DNA from: Halobacillus mangrovi
GTDB lineage: Bacteria > Bacillota > Bacilli > Bacillales > Halobacillaceae
Direction of reading: 5' to 3'
Length of the DNA stretch: 64,000 nucleotides
Assembly: GCF_002097535.1 (NCBI RefSeq)
Contig: NZ_CP020772.1
Location: 3,100,001-3,164,000 of the forward strand
The notes beneath the pieces are model-generated. The model did not search any database. It saw only the letters and a program-made list of their open reading frames with translations, and had not been told where the DNA came from. Both the position numbers and the translations under genes were made by a program. Below, piece by piece: positions 16,636 through 25,436 of this stretch; position 1 is the first letter of the stretch; each line of letters starts with the position of its first letter.

Positions 16636-17460
16636 TTAATTGGATTGTTGTTGATAATAGTAATCGATCGGAACAGCAAGCCCTACCCTGCCTTCAACAT
16701 CCTCATACAATGTAGCAAACACAACGGCTATAACCTTTCCACTGTCATTAATGACCGGACTTCCTGAATTACCTCTGTAAATAGGAGCATCCAGCATAAG
16801 CACAGGCTGATCCCAGTCATCCAGATTTTTGTAACCAAGGATATTTCCCTGATTAGCAATTCCTGTGAACTTCAAAGGATTCCCTATGAAATATACATGT
16901 TCCTCTTCTTCAAAATTCGTCTGTGCTGCCAATTCCAAGTGAGGAAAACCGTCTCCCTCTGCATCTAATACGGCCAGGTCTACTTCGGGGTATTCAGCCA
17001 CAACATCAGCTTGAAACAATCCTTTATCTGGAAAAGCTACAGAGATTCTTTTTGCTCCTTCAATAACGTGGTGATTGGTTACAATCGTCCCATCATCTTT
17101 TATGGCAAAACCCGTTCCTTTACTTTGACCAGCTTCTACGACGACGACTGATTTTTTATAGCCTTGCACTTGTTCATTAGTCGATAAAGCTGCTGAGGTC
17201 TTTAAAAAGTCTAGAGCAGGAATCGAGAAAGTATTGGGCAAGACAGCTACAATGTTGGTGATCATCATGATAGCAATTACCCAGAAAATCCATTTTGGAA
17301 AGGGGCGCCTGGCTCTCCTCTGTTCTTCCCTTTCAAGCCGGTCTCTTTCCCATGCCTTCCGCTTTTCTTCCTGAACTAAGTCGTATAATTCTTCATCATC
17401 AAATTCTTCATAGAGATCATCATCTATGATGTCTTTCTTATAATCATCGCGATCGTTCAA
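16636..17460 (-). CDS. Membrane-anchored trypsin-like serine protease
   Basis: 274 residues. A highly charged cytoplasmic N-terminus (about residues 1-52) is followed by one membrane segment (about 55-75) and an extracytoplasmic chymotrypsin-fold domain. The catalytic triad is visible: His in TNHHVIEG, Asp in YPEVDLAVLD, and Ser in YRGNSGSPV. There is no PDZ domain, so it is not a classical HtrA. The start is TTG after AGGGGGG. It begins 31 bp after the bmrD-like stop with no terminator between, so it may be the third gene of the exporter operon. Target unknown. Confidence 0.85.
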   Translation of the reverse strand: MNDRDDYKKDIIDDDLYEEFDDEELYDLVQEEKRKAWERDRLEREEQRRARRPFPKWIFWVIAIMMITNIVAVLPNTFSIPALDFLKTSAALSTNEQVQGYKKSVVVVEAGQSKGTGFAIKDDGTIVTNHHVIEGAKRISVAFPDKGLFQADVVAEYPEVDLAVLDAEGDGFPHLELAAQTNFEEEEHVYFIGNPLKFTGIANQGNILGYKNLDDWDQPVLMLDAPIYRGNSGSPVINDSGKVIAVVFATLYEDVEGRVGLAVPIDYYYQQQSN

Positions 17461-17491
17461 GAGCCGTCCCCCCTGTACAGGAGAATTGGAA

Positions 17492-19522
17492 CTACATCGC
17501 GCTGACCTTTACGGAGCCTTGCTGCATTTGATACATCTGGTAATATTGGCCTCCTTGTGCGATCAGCTCTTTATGTGTCCCTTGCTCTACCATTGTACCA
17601 TGGTTTAAGACAAAAATTTGATCTGCCTGCTGGATGGTAGACAACCTGTGAGCGATGACTAACGTCGTACGTCCTCTTTTCAGGACTTCTAGTGCTTTTT
17701 GGATCATCTGTTCGGTTTCTGTATCGATATTTGCAGTCGCTTCATCAAGAATCAAAATAGCTGGATCAAAGGCTAAAGCTCTGGCAAACGAAATCAACTG
17801 CCTTTCTCCCATGGATAGGGAATCTCCTTTTTCTTTTACAGGAGTATCATACCCTTTCGGTAACTTTTCGATGAAACGATCAGCACCAACGGCTTTTAGA
17901 GCTTCTTTCGCCATTTCCCGGGAAATACGGTCATCATGCATCGTTACATTCGACAAGATTGTTCCAGAGAATATAAAGGGGTCTTGAAGAACAATCCCCA
18001 TATGGCTTCGTACTTGTTGCCTGGACCAATCTTTAGTGGAATGCCCATCAATCGTGATGGACCCACGCTGCGGGTCATAGAACCTGAATAACAAGTTCAT
18101 TATCGAGCTTTTCCCAGATCCAGTGTGTCCGACAAAAGCCGCCGTCTGCCCTGGTCTAATATCAAAAGAAATATCTTTTAGAACATCATTGCCTTCGTCA
18201 TAAGCAAACGTGACCTGATCAAATACAATATGACCATCGTATCGTTTGATCTTCCCGGTATCCATCGTTTCTGATTCTTCATCCAGCAATTGAAACACTC
18301 GACCTGCTGATACTCGAGCTTCCTCAAGCTGTGGAAGCTGATTGACCAAATCGGTGATTGGCTGGAAAAGTCGGTTCAAATAATCTACGAAGGCATATAA
18401 AACCCCAACTGTCACTACTCCTTCTGCTCCTAAAGACTGAGAACCGAAATACCATAAGAAACCTACAAAAGCGATATTCCGCAATACATTAACAAGATTC
18501 CATGAAGTAAGCGCACTTAATCGAACAAGTTTCCTTTGATAAGTAAAATGCCGCTCATTCAGTTTTTCAAAGTCATTAGACGTTTGTTGCTCCTGACGAT
18601 ATGCCTGGATGATTGACATTCCTTGAATCGCTTCATTAATATTTCCATTCATATCACTGACCGTAGACCTGACGACTTTGTTATATTTTCCGCCATATCG
18701 CTTATAAAGCTTCATCCATACATAAATGATTGGAACGAGCAATAAACACATGAGAGCAAGCCTTACATCCAGTAAAAATAATGCGACATATATGCCTGCC
18801 ATATAGAAAAAGCTCGTTACAAAAGTCGCTAACACCCGAACATAAAGCTCTCGGATCGCTTCCGTATCGTTCGTCACTCGGGCCACGATTTTGCCCGCTG
18901 GCTGATTGACAAAATACTGGACTGGGAGACGCTGAATATGAGTGAAAAGGTCATTCCTCATCTTACGTATGATTCTGTTTGAAGACTTTTGTAATAAAAA
19001 CGTATGGGTGAATTGAAAAGCAGCAGCAATTAATAACAGACCTACATAAATTCCTAACAGCCAATAGATCGAAGGGATTTCTGGTTGGAAGAAACGGAAT
19101 AGCTGAGCAAGCGAAAGCGACTTGGCTTCAACTTGATAGGTTTGCTCAGGCGACTTAAGTATCAGCTGGCCTCCATCAATCTCCCGGTTCCCTGTAGTGG
19201 GAAGCTCTTCATTCACAAAATAGTAAGAGCGGTTTACCTGAAGTATTGTTGCTACAGCCAATGTATTTTCCGTTCCATCCAGCCGGTCCACTCGTTTATA
19301 CCATTCACCATCGTAAGCTACTGTGTACTGATCTTTCGTCTCCACTTGATACCATTGATCTTCGATGCCAACAATATGTTCATCGATCAATCGTTTGGCG
19401 ATGAATGGACCTGTCAATTCCAATGCAACCGCTAGGACAAGACAGATCACCCCGATGAGGATGCTCTTTTTAAAATACAAAGCATACTGAAGCAATTTGC
19501 GCTCCGTAGATATTTTCTTCAT
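17492..19522 (-). CDS. bmrD: BmrD-like heterodimeric ABC multidrug exporter subunit
   Basis: 676 residues, near BmrD (YheH, 673). Six-helix membrane domain then an ATPase domain: Walker A GHTGSGKSS, Q-loop, signature SMGERQ (an LSMGE variant), Walker B ILILDEATANID with the catalytic Glu intact, then IAHRLST. An insertion of roughly 100 residues between the first two membrane helices (about 45-150) matches the extracellular domain known in BmrD. With BmrC it exports drugs. The start overlaps the bmrC stop by 4 bp, so the two are translationally coupled. Confidence 0.88.
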   Translation of the reverse strand: MKKISTERKLLQYALYFKKSILIGVICLVLAVALELTGPFIAKRLIDEHIVGIEDQWYQVETKDQYTVAYDGEWYKRVDRLDGTENTLAVATILQVNRSYYFVNEELPTTGNREIDGGQLILKSPEQTYQVEAKSLSLAQLFRFFQPEIPSIYWLLGIYVGLLLIAAAFQFTHTFLLQKSSNRIIRKMRNDLFTHIQRLPVQYFVNQPAGKIVARVTNDTEAIRELYVRVLATFVTSFFYMAGIYVALFLLDVRLALMCLLLVPIIYVWMKLYKRYGGKYNKVVRSTVSDMNGNINEAIQGMSIIQAYRQEQQTSNDFEKLNERHFTYQRKLVRLSALTSWNLVNVLRNIAFVGFLWYFGSQSLGAEGVVTVGVLYAFVDYLNRLFQPITDLVNQLPQLEEARVSAGRVFQLLDEESETMDTGKIKRYDGHIVFDQVTFAYDEGNDVLKDISFDIRPGQTAAFVGHTGSGKSSIMNLLFRFYDPQRGSITIDGHSTKDWSRQQVRSHMGIVLQDPFIFSGTILSNVTMHDDRISREMAKEALKAVGADRFIEKLPKGYDTPVKEKGDSLSMGERQLISFARALAFDPAILILDEATANIDTETEQMIQKALEVLKRGRTTLVIAHRLSTIQQADQIFVLNHGTMVEQGTHKELIAQGGQYYQMYQMQQGSVKVSAM

Positions 19523-21267
19523 CGTCTCACCTCCCCATCTTCTAACTGTTGTCGTTCATATTGCTCTTGATACCAACCACTTTCGCGGATGAGTTCATCA
19601 TGGGTGCCTTCTTCTACAATTCGCCCTTCATCAAGGACGATGATATGGTCCGAATGAGTCACAGCAGACAAGCGATGAGCTGCGATCAAAGTGGTCTTAC
19701 CTTTTCTTTCTCTTCTTAAATGTTCAATGATATTTGCCTCTGTTTTTCCGTCCACTGCTGACATGGCATCATCCAGAATTAAAATTTGTGGATCCATGAT
19801 GAAGGCTCTAGCAATCGAAACACGCTGTTTTTGTCCTCCTGATAACGTGACACCGCTCTCTCCGACTTTTGTATCCAATCCTTTAGGAAGATTTTTAATA
19901 TCCTCTAGGAAATGAGCAAGCTTAAGAACGCGGTAAATTTCGTCGTCCGTCGCATCCGATTTACCGAATTGAATATTTTCTCGCACTGTTTTTGAAAAAA
20001 GCACTTGATCTTGCGGCACATAACCGATCCAGGAACGTGTAGTTTCAAGTTCCAGCTCTTGTATATCGACACCATTGATGTGTAAATCCCCTTTAATCCC
20101 TGGATACTCACGAAGCAGCTGACGGAAGATCGTGGTCTTACCTGCGCCCGTCTTGCCGACAATTCCGATTGTCTCACCCTGGCGGATACTGATATTAATA
20201 TCCTTTAAGCCTGCCATCTCTGCTTCCGGGTATTGGAAGGATACATTCTTGAATTTGATTTCTTTTGGGCGATCCATCACTTTGGAAATGGCAGGACTCC
20301 ACACATCTGGCTTATAATCCAGCGTTTCGTTCACTCGTTCAAGGGAGGCATTACCACGTTGTAAAACATTGATCAGCTCTCCAACAGCGAACATCGGCCA
20401 AATCAGCATTCCTAAATACACGTTAAAAGAAACCATTTGCCCTAGTGTAATGACATTCTGGAAAACAAGTGATGCCCCATAACCGAGCCCTATGGTGTAT
20501 GAGAGTCCGACAAGGATTTTAATCGTAGGCTCAAATAGTGCATCGATTTTAGCGACTTCGATATTTTTGTCATAAACATCCTCCGTCATCGTTTGAAACC
20601 TTTGATTATCATTATCTTCCTGTACAAAAGCACGCAGAACCCGGACTCCACGGACAGATTCAAGCACATTGTTATTCATTTCTCCAAAAGCAGTCTGAGC
20701 TTCTGTAAACCGAGCGTGAATTACATTGCCATACTTATTCATGGCAACAGCCATGATTGGCAAAGGAAGAAGTGCCGCTAAGGTCAGCTTCCAACTGATT
20801 GTAAATCCCATGACAGAGATGATTAACAGCATGAATACCGTAGAATCAACAAGCGTTAAAATACCAAAACCCGCTGTCATCGTGAGCGCCTTCAAATCAT
20901 TTGTTGCTCGAGCCATCAAATCGCCAGTTCGGTTCTTACCGAAAAACGTCGGGGTCATCTTTAGAAAATGGTCCATCAACCTTGAGCGCATCGTCTTCTC
21001 CATGATCATAGCTCCACTGAATAAGGTATAATCCCATAAGTAGGAGATGGAATAGCTGGCAATGATGACTCCCCCATAGATCAATATGACCTCCATCAAT
21101 TTTTCTGAAGTAAATGTATCAAACTGGATTTCGTCAATCGCCATTCCAATAATTTTAGGCGGAATGAGGTCGATCACACTTGCAATAACTAGGGCGATAA
21201 CTGCAAAGGTGTACCGCTTCCAGTATTTTTTAAAAAACCAGCTTAATTTAAATAAAACACTAAACAT
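19519..21267 (-). CDS. bmrC: BmrC-like heterodimeric ABC multidrug exporter subunit
   Basis: 582 residues, near BmrC (YheI, 585). Six-helix membrane domain then an ATPase domain: Walker A GKTGAGKTT (about residue 372), signature LSGGQKQR, Walker B ILILDDAMSAVD. The catalytic Glu is replaced by Asp (DD), as in the degenerate half of BmrCD, so only the BmrD-side site should hydrolyse ATP fully. The Met at 21267 is chosen since AAAGGA lies 9-10 nt upstream; the frame opens at 21288. It is first of the operon and is preceded by a leader peptide and two terminators. Confidence 0.9.
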   Translation of the reverse strand: MFSVLFKLSWFFKKYWKRYTFAVIALVIASVIDLIPPKIIGMAIDEIQFDTFTSEKLMEVILIYGGVIIASYSISYLWDYTLFSGAMIMEKTMRSRLMDHFLKMTPTFFGKNRTGDLMARATNDLKALTMTAGFGILTLVDSTVFMLLIISVMGFTISWKLTLAALLPLPIMAVAMNKYGNVIHARFTEAQTAFGEMNNNVLESVRGVRVLRAFVQEDNDNQRFQTMTEDVYDKNIEVAKIDALFEPTIKILVGLSYTIGLGYGASLVFQNVITLGQMVSFNVYLGMLIWPMFAVGELINVLQRGNASLERVNETLDYKPDVWSPAISKVMDRPKEIKFKNVSFQYPEAEMAGLKDINISIRQGETIGIVGKTGAGKTTIFRQLLREYPGIKGDLHINGVDIQELELETTRSWIGYVPQDQVLFSKTVRENIQFGKSDATDDEIYRVLKLAHFLEDIKNLPKGLDTKVGESGVTLSGGQKQRVSIARAFIMDPQILILDDAMSAVDGKTEANIIEHLRRERKGKTTLIAAHRLSAVTHSDHIIVLDEGRIVEEGTHDELIRESGWYQEQYERQQLEDGEVRR

Positions 21268-21420
21268 AGAATTTCCGTCCTTTCCCACTTACCGTTCTCT
21301 GCTAACCGCTCTCTTTCCAATCATCGTTCCATTCTTGACGGTTCTTAGTTCTAATCATTTCATAAGACCTCCTAAAAATTTTTATTTATGTCAAGCAAGG
21401 AAATTACCTCGCAGAACATC

Positions 21421-21453
21421 AAAAAAAGAGCATACGTCCATGACGTATGCTCT
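21421..21453 (-). terminator. Second (promoter-distal) attenuator terminator of bmrCD
   Basis: AGAGCATACGTC pairs perfectly with GACGTATGCTCT over a 3-nt loop, followed by T7 on the minus strand. It lies about 150 bp before the bmrC start and after the first terminator. Its outer eight bases equal those of the UMP-kinase attenuator at 3917-3948. Confidence 0.85.
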
Positions 21454-21459
21454 ACATAC

Positions 21460-21500
21460 AAAAAAAGGACACGTAGACTAACCGTGGCCTTGTGTATCCT
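21460..21500 (-). terminator. First attenuator terminator of bmrCD
   Basis: On the minus strand a segment beginning GGATACACAAGGCCACGG pairs with CGTGTCC and is followed by T7; CACG/CGTG and GG/CC are the core pairs. The ACAAGG within it can alternatively pair with CCTTGT at the end of the leader ORF, giving a competing antiterminator hairpin. Confidence 0.65.
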
Positions 21501-21523
21501 ATGGTTTTGAAATCAAACGATTC

Positions 21524-21592
21524 CTATACAAGGTTAAGAAACTGCCACGATCGATATGAAATTGTCGTTTGAATTAAACGTTGTTTTTTCAT
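21524..21592 (-). CDS. BmrB-like 22-residue leader peptide
   Basis: A 22-codon ORF starting MKKQRLIQ and ending FLNLV, with AAGGAGGT 7-8 nt before the ATG. It lies between a strong promoter and two terminators, directly ahead of bmrCD. In B. subtilis the bmrB leader makes expression of bmrCD respond to ribosome-targeting antibiotics by changing the fold of the transcript. The last codons (CTT GTA TAG) contribute to an antiterminator arm, so ribosome position there can switch the structures. It is shorter than BmrB and its sequence need not be conserved. Confidence 0.7.
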   Translation of the reverse strand: MKKQRLIQTTISYRSWQFLNLV

Positions 21593-21623
21593 CGTCGTGA
21601 CCTCCTTGTATCAATGATTATTT

Positions 21624-21652
21624 ATTATATAATTTTCAAAAAATTAAATCAA
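21624..21652 (-). promoter_or_regulatory. Sigma-A promoter of the bmr operon
   Basis: TTGATT (21647-21652) and TATAAT (21624-21629) on the minus strand with a 17-bp AT-rich spacer, about 32 bp before the leader ATG. A near-consensus vegetative promoter. Confidence 0.75.
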
Positions 21653-21686
21653 CTGTATTTTTGTAAATTTTTTTCAACCGATTTTG

Positions 21687-22718
21687 TTATGGATAGGTTA
21701 GGTCCTTACCCACAAGGATCACCAAGGCAAGAATAATAATGATTATCGTGACAAAAACAATCGATAGCGGCCTGGATACATTTGCACGCTGCACCTCTTC
21801 CCACCTAACTGGACGGATTCCACTAATGGAGAAGATGCTGACAGCCGCTAACAAAATGGACATGATGTTAACGGTAACTAGCAAAAATGCGCCAAAAGCT
21901 AGTTCATAAGATCCGTCTCCAAGTGACATACCCATGGCTACACTCGGCGGCAACAGGGCTACAGCGACCATCACTCCGACCAGATTACCGGACAAGCGGT
22001 TGAGGAAAGCGAGTGCTCCTGCCGCCCCTGAAGCGACACCCAGGAATATATCCACAATCGTGACTTTCGTTCGGTCGATGTATTGATCTGTCTCCATTCC
22101 CATATCAGAGAAATATCCAAATAAGATAGAGATGATCAATACGATAGCGACTCCATACAAAGAAGTAGCAATGGATTTTCCGAGAAGCTTATAATCACCC
22201 AGAATAGAAGAAAAAGCGATAGCGATTACAGGACCAATCATTGGTGCAATCACCATTGCTCCAATGACGACAGCCTCGCTGTCCTTCAAAAAGCCAACAG
22301 TGGCAACGACGGCAGAAAGAATGATTAATAAGGAATAATTTAAAGTAATTTGACTATTCTTTTCCACGGAACTTAACAATTCGTGACGGCTCGCCCTTAG
22401 TAAACTTGCTTTTTCTTCCTCCTTCTCTTGTTTCTGTTTTTCTTTTTCTTCTTTTGCTTCCTCGTGAATTGTTTCTTTTGATAAATAGGTTTGAACTGGG
22501 ATAAGCATCGTTTCAAAACCTTCTACCACATTTGATACTTCTTCTAAATAATTGAGTATTTCTTCTACATTACGAGTTTCAACAAGGATACGAACAAGCA
22601 TCCTCTCCTCTGACTCACTCGACACCCAATACGACTGGTGATCGAATTCCTGCAGGTTTTCATTGATCGACTCAAAATGACGGTCAGGAATATATACTTC
22701 GATTAGCTGCAAATTCAC
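21687..22718 (-). CDS. DUF389 (TIGR00341-type) membrane protein
   Basis: 343 residues. An N-terminal soluble domain of about 115 residues, ending in a Glu/Lys coiled stretch, is followed by about six membrane segments. The motif VVIGAMVIAPMIGPVIAIAF near 150-170 and ASGAAGALAFLNRLSGNLVGVMVAVALLPP near 230-262 are the family core of DUF389 proteins, whose role is unknown and possibly transport. The start is GTG with GGAGGAGG upstream. It diverges from the ger operon. Confidence 0.85.
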   Translation of the reverse strand: MNLQLIEVYIPDRHFESINENLQEFDHQSYWVSSESEERMLVRILVETRNVEEILNYLEEVSNVVEGFETMLIPVQTYLSKETIHEEAKEEKEKQKQEKEEEKASLLRASRHELLSSVEKNSQITLNYSLLIILSAVVATVGFLKDSEAVVIGAMVIAPMIGPVIAIAFSSILGDYKLLGKSIATSLYGVAIVLIISILFGYFSDMGMETDQYIDRTKVTIVDIFLGVASGAAGALAFLNRLSGNLVGVMVAVALLPPSVAMGMSLGDGSYELAFGAFLLVTVNIMSILLAAVSIFSISGIRPVRWEEVQRANVSRPLSIVFVTIIIIILALVILVGKDLTYP

Positions 22719-22806
22719 ATTTCCTCCTCCTTTCAGAAAAAATGATTAAGTTTTTGTAAGGAATTCAATAAGGAATGATTTCACTTATAATGTCCCCTCT
22801 TTTCCG

Positions 22807-22813
22807 CATACTA
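22807..22813 (+). promoter_or_regulatory. Possible sigma-G -10 element of the first ger operon
   Basis: CATACTA is a perfect forespore-type -10 (CATWMTA), 33 bp before the gerA ATG. The matching -35 position holds CTTATA, a poor fit to TGMATA. Expected for germinant-receptor operons, which are forespore expressed. Confidence 0.4.
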
Positions 22814-22845
22814 TTTGTATCTATCTTGAGAAGGAGGAAAGGAAA

Positions 22846-24330
22846 ATGGACCATTTGAAATTACCCATGAACACGCAAACTTTTTTGGATACGATGAAAG
22901 AACAATTCAACCAAAGCCCGGACTTGGTTCAAAAAGTTTTTCAAATGGAGGGGCAGTCCATTATTGTCCTTTTCATCTCCTATCAAGTGAAAAAGGATCG
23001 TCTTGAGAGAGAATTGCTTGAACCTCTAACTCAATCACGGAAACCATGGACGAATCAAGACTTGCAAAATAAAATCCCATTAGCTTCTTCCAGTAAAGAG
23101 AAGTCGATAAAGAAGCTTACAGAACAGCTAATACATGGAAATATATGTGTCTATATTGAAGGAGAGAGTGAAGCCGTCACCTATTTTCTTCCTCAACAGG
23201 ATCACCGGGGAATTGAACGGGCAGAAACTGAATCGTTGGTTTTTGGTCCGCAGATGTCTTTCACTGAATCTCTCGTTACAAATCTAAATGTAATCCGTTG
23301 GAGACTGGATACAGAAGACCTGGTCATGGAGAAAATGATCGTAGGGGAACGGATCAAATCTGAAGTACGGATCGTGTATTTGAAATCTTTGGCTGACGAA
23401 GAGAACGTAGAAACAATGAGACAGCGAATTAGAGATTTAAAAGTAGCTGAAGTAGAAGATACAAGTGTCTTAGGACAGCTAATTGAGGATTCTTCAAGCT
23501 CTGTCTTCCCACAGCTCCTCTTTACTGAGCTCCCTGACCGCTTCTGTAACTCGATTACTAAAGGAAGAGTCGGCGTTATGGTAGACAAAAGCCCCACGAT
23601 GCTCATAGGTCCAATGACTTTATTTAGTTATTTTGAATCAACCGAAGATCTGTATATGCGATGGAACATGGGATCGTTTATCCGATTACTCAGATTTTCA
23701 GCTATGTTTATCTCTATTATCTTAACTCCAATGTACGTAGCAGCACTTACCTACCATTATGAAGTAATCCCTTCCTCTCTCATGGTAACTTTGGGACAAT
23801 CGAGAGCTAACGTGCCTTTCCCTCCAGTATTGGAAGCCTTACTCTTGGAAATACTCATTGAATTATTACGAGAGGCTGGAGCCAGACTTCCCACAAAAGT
23901 GGGTCAAACAATGGGTATCGTGGGTGGTATCGTTCTTGGGCAGGCTGCCGTTCAGGCAGGTTTCACTAGCAATATCCTGATCATAATTATCGCTTTAAGT
24001 GCTCTTGCTTCATTTACAGCACCTAGTTATTTGATGGGTACAGCCATAAGGATAGTCAGATTTCCAATGATTATCCTCGCTGGAGCATGGGGGCTAATTG
24101 GCATTACTTTCGCACTTAGCTTTCTTATCATTCATCTATTAAAGCAGAAGTCACTTGGCCGCCCATATTTGGCACCTATATATCCACTTTCGCTTAGAGA
24201 TTTTAATGATTCCATCTTCCGTCTACCTTTTCAAAAAAACACCAGACGACCGTTGAGTGCGATGCCAAAAGATAAGCAACGCTACAGTAATAAAAAATCT
24301 CATGAACATAAAGATGTGGATCCATCATGA
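22846..24330 (+). CDS. Spore germinant receptor A subunit (first ger operon)
   Basis: 494 residues of the GerA/GerKA family. A soluble N-terminal domain (about 1-265) is followed by membrane segments (about 275-440) and a polar C-terminal tail. The motif PTKVGQTMGIVGGIVLGQAAVQAG is the family signature. GerA subunits sense nutrients at the inner spore membrane with B and C partners. AAGGAGGA precedes the ATG. The stop overlaps the next gene by 4 bp (ATGA). Which germinant it senses cannot be told. Confidence 0.92.
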   Translation: MDHLKLPMNTQTFLDTMKEQFNQSPDLVQKVFQMEGQSIIVLFISYQVKKDRLERELLEPLTQSRKPWTNQDLQNKIPLASSSKEKSIKKLTEQLIHGNICVYIEGESEAVTYFLPQQDHRGIERAETESLVFGPQMSFTESLVTNLNVIRWRLDTEDLVMEKMIVGERIKSEVRIVYLKSLADEENVETMRQRIRDLKVAEVEDTSVLGQLIEDSSSSVFPQLLFTELPDRFCNSITKGRVGVMVDKSPTMLIGPMTLFSYFESTEDLYMRWNMGSFIRLLRFSAMFISIILTPMYVAALTYHYEVIPSSLMVTLGQSRANVPFPPVLEALLLEILIELLREAGARLPTKVGQTMGIVGGIVLGQAAVQAGFTSNILIIIIALSALASFTAPSYLMGTAIRIVRFPMIILAGAWGLIGITFALSFLIIHLLKQKSLGRPYLAPIYPLSLRDFNDSIFRLPFQKNTRRPLSAMPKDKQRYSNKKSHEHKDVDPS

Positions 24331-25436
24331 AAACAAATTTAACCATTAAACCAAATGTCGCAGTAAGCGCTTTTTACTTATTCTTTATTGTTCACACGAT
24401 TCAAACGGGTGCCGGAATCATGGGAGTTCCACGTATTCTTTACTTGGAAGCAGGGCATGATGCCTGGATCTCTGTTTTAATTGCTGGATTGTACCTTCAC
24501 TTTATAGGATGGATCATGATCTCTATTTTAAGGGAGTACGAAAGTGCAGATATTCTCGGAATCCAATGCGACCTTTATGGAAAATTCATCGGGATCAGCA
24601 TAGGAGTTATCTTCCTGATATACCAATTTTTTATACTTTTATCTGTCATCAAAAATTATGTAGAGGTCGTCCAAGTATTCATTTTTCCAAGTATGCCCAT
24701 ATGGCTCATGAGTCTCTTTTTACTTTTTCTCATGATCTATTGTGTGTTAGGGGGCTTTCGAGTAGTTGTCGGTACGAGCTTTATCTTCTTCTTTATGACG
24801 ATCTGGCTCGCTCTTACAATTTATAAGCCAATTACGTATATGGATTGGGATAACTTTCTACCCCTCGCACAATCCAGCCCACTGGAAATATTAAAAGGGG
24901 CGCAAAAAACAGCCTACACGGTGTTAGGAATGGAAATCATTTTATTTGTCTATCCCTATATAAAAAACAAGGACAAAGTATCTCTTCCTATTCACTTAGC
25001 TTTGGGGTTAACTACATTCTTGATTCTGTTAGTGACAGTAGTTTCTATTGGTTATTTTTCACCTGATCATTTAGAGCAAACCGTGTGGGCTACGTTAGCA
25101 CTATTTAAAATTATAAGCTTCCCTATCATCGAGCGTTTCGATTTTATTGCTGTAGCTCTTTGGATGATGGTGGTGATTCCAAACATCGTATTACTTTGCT
25201 GGATGCTTTTGCATACGTTAAACCGGATGTTTAATGCTCCCAAGAAAAAAAGCTTATATGTAATCAGTGTGCTGATATTTTTAGCCTCCACCTTAATCGA
25301 ATATCGCGTAGATATTAATACATTAACGGATTATACTTCTAAATTAGGGTTTTGGCTTGTATTTGTCTATCCTTTGCTTGTTTTTGTTTCCCTGAAGATT
25401 AGAAAACTATGGAGAAAAAGGAGAGGTACTGTATGA
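24327..25436 (+). CDS. Spore germinant receptor B subunit (first ger operon)
   Basis: 369 residues with ten predicted membrane segments, a GerB/GerKB-type member of the amino acid-polyamine-organocation permease superfamily. HTIQTGAGIMGVPRILYLEAGHDAWIS near the start is the typical first-helix region, and D-N-F-L-P segments follow in the middle. In the receptor it is thought to bind the germinant. It overlaps the A gene before it and the C gene after it by 4 bp each. Confidence 0.92.
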   Translation: MKTNLTIKPNVAVSAFYLFFIVHTIQTGAGIMGVPRILYLEAGHDAWISVLIAGLYLHFIGWIMISILREYESADILGIQCDLYGKFIGISIGVIFLIYQFFILLSVIKNYVEVVQVFIFPSMPIWLMSLFLLFLMIYCVLGGFRVVVGTSFIFFFMTIWLALTIYKPITYMDWDNFLPLAQSSPLEILKGAQKTAYTVLGMEIILFVYPYIKNKDKVSLPIHLALGLTTFLILLVTVVSIGYFSPDHLEQTVWATLALFKIISFPIIERFDFIAVALWMMVVIPNIVLLCWMLLHTLNRMFNAPKKKSLYVISVLIFLASTLIEYRVDINTLTDYTSKLGFWLVFVYPLLVFVSLKIRKLWRKRRGTV

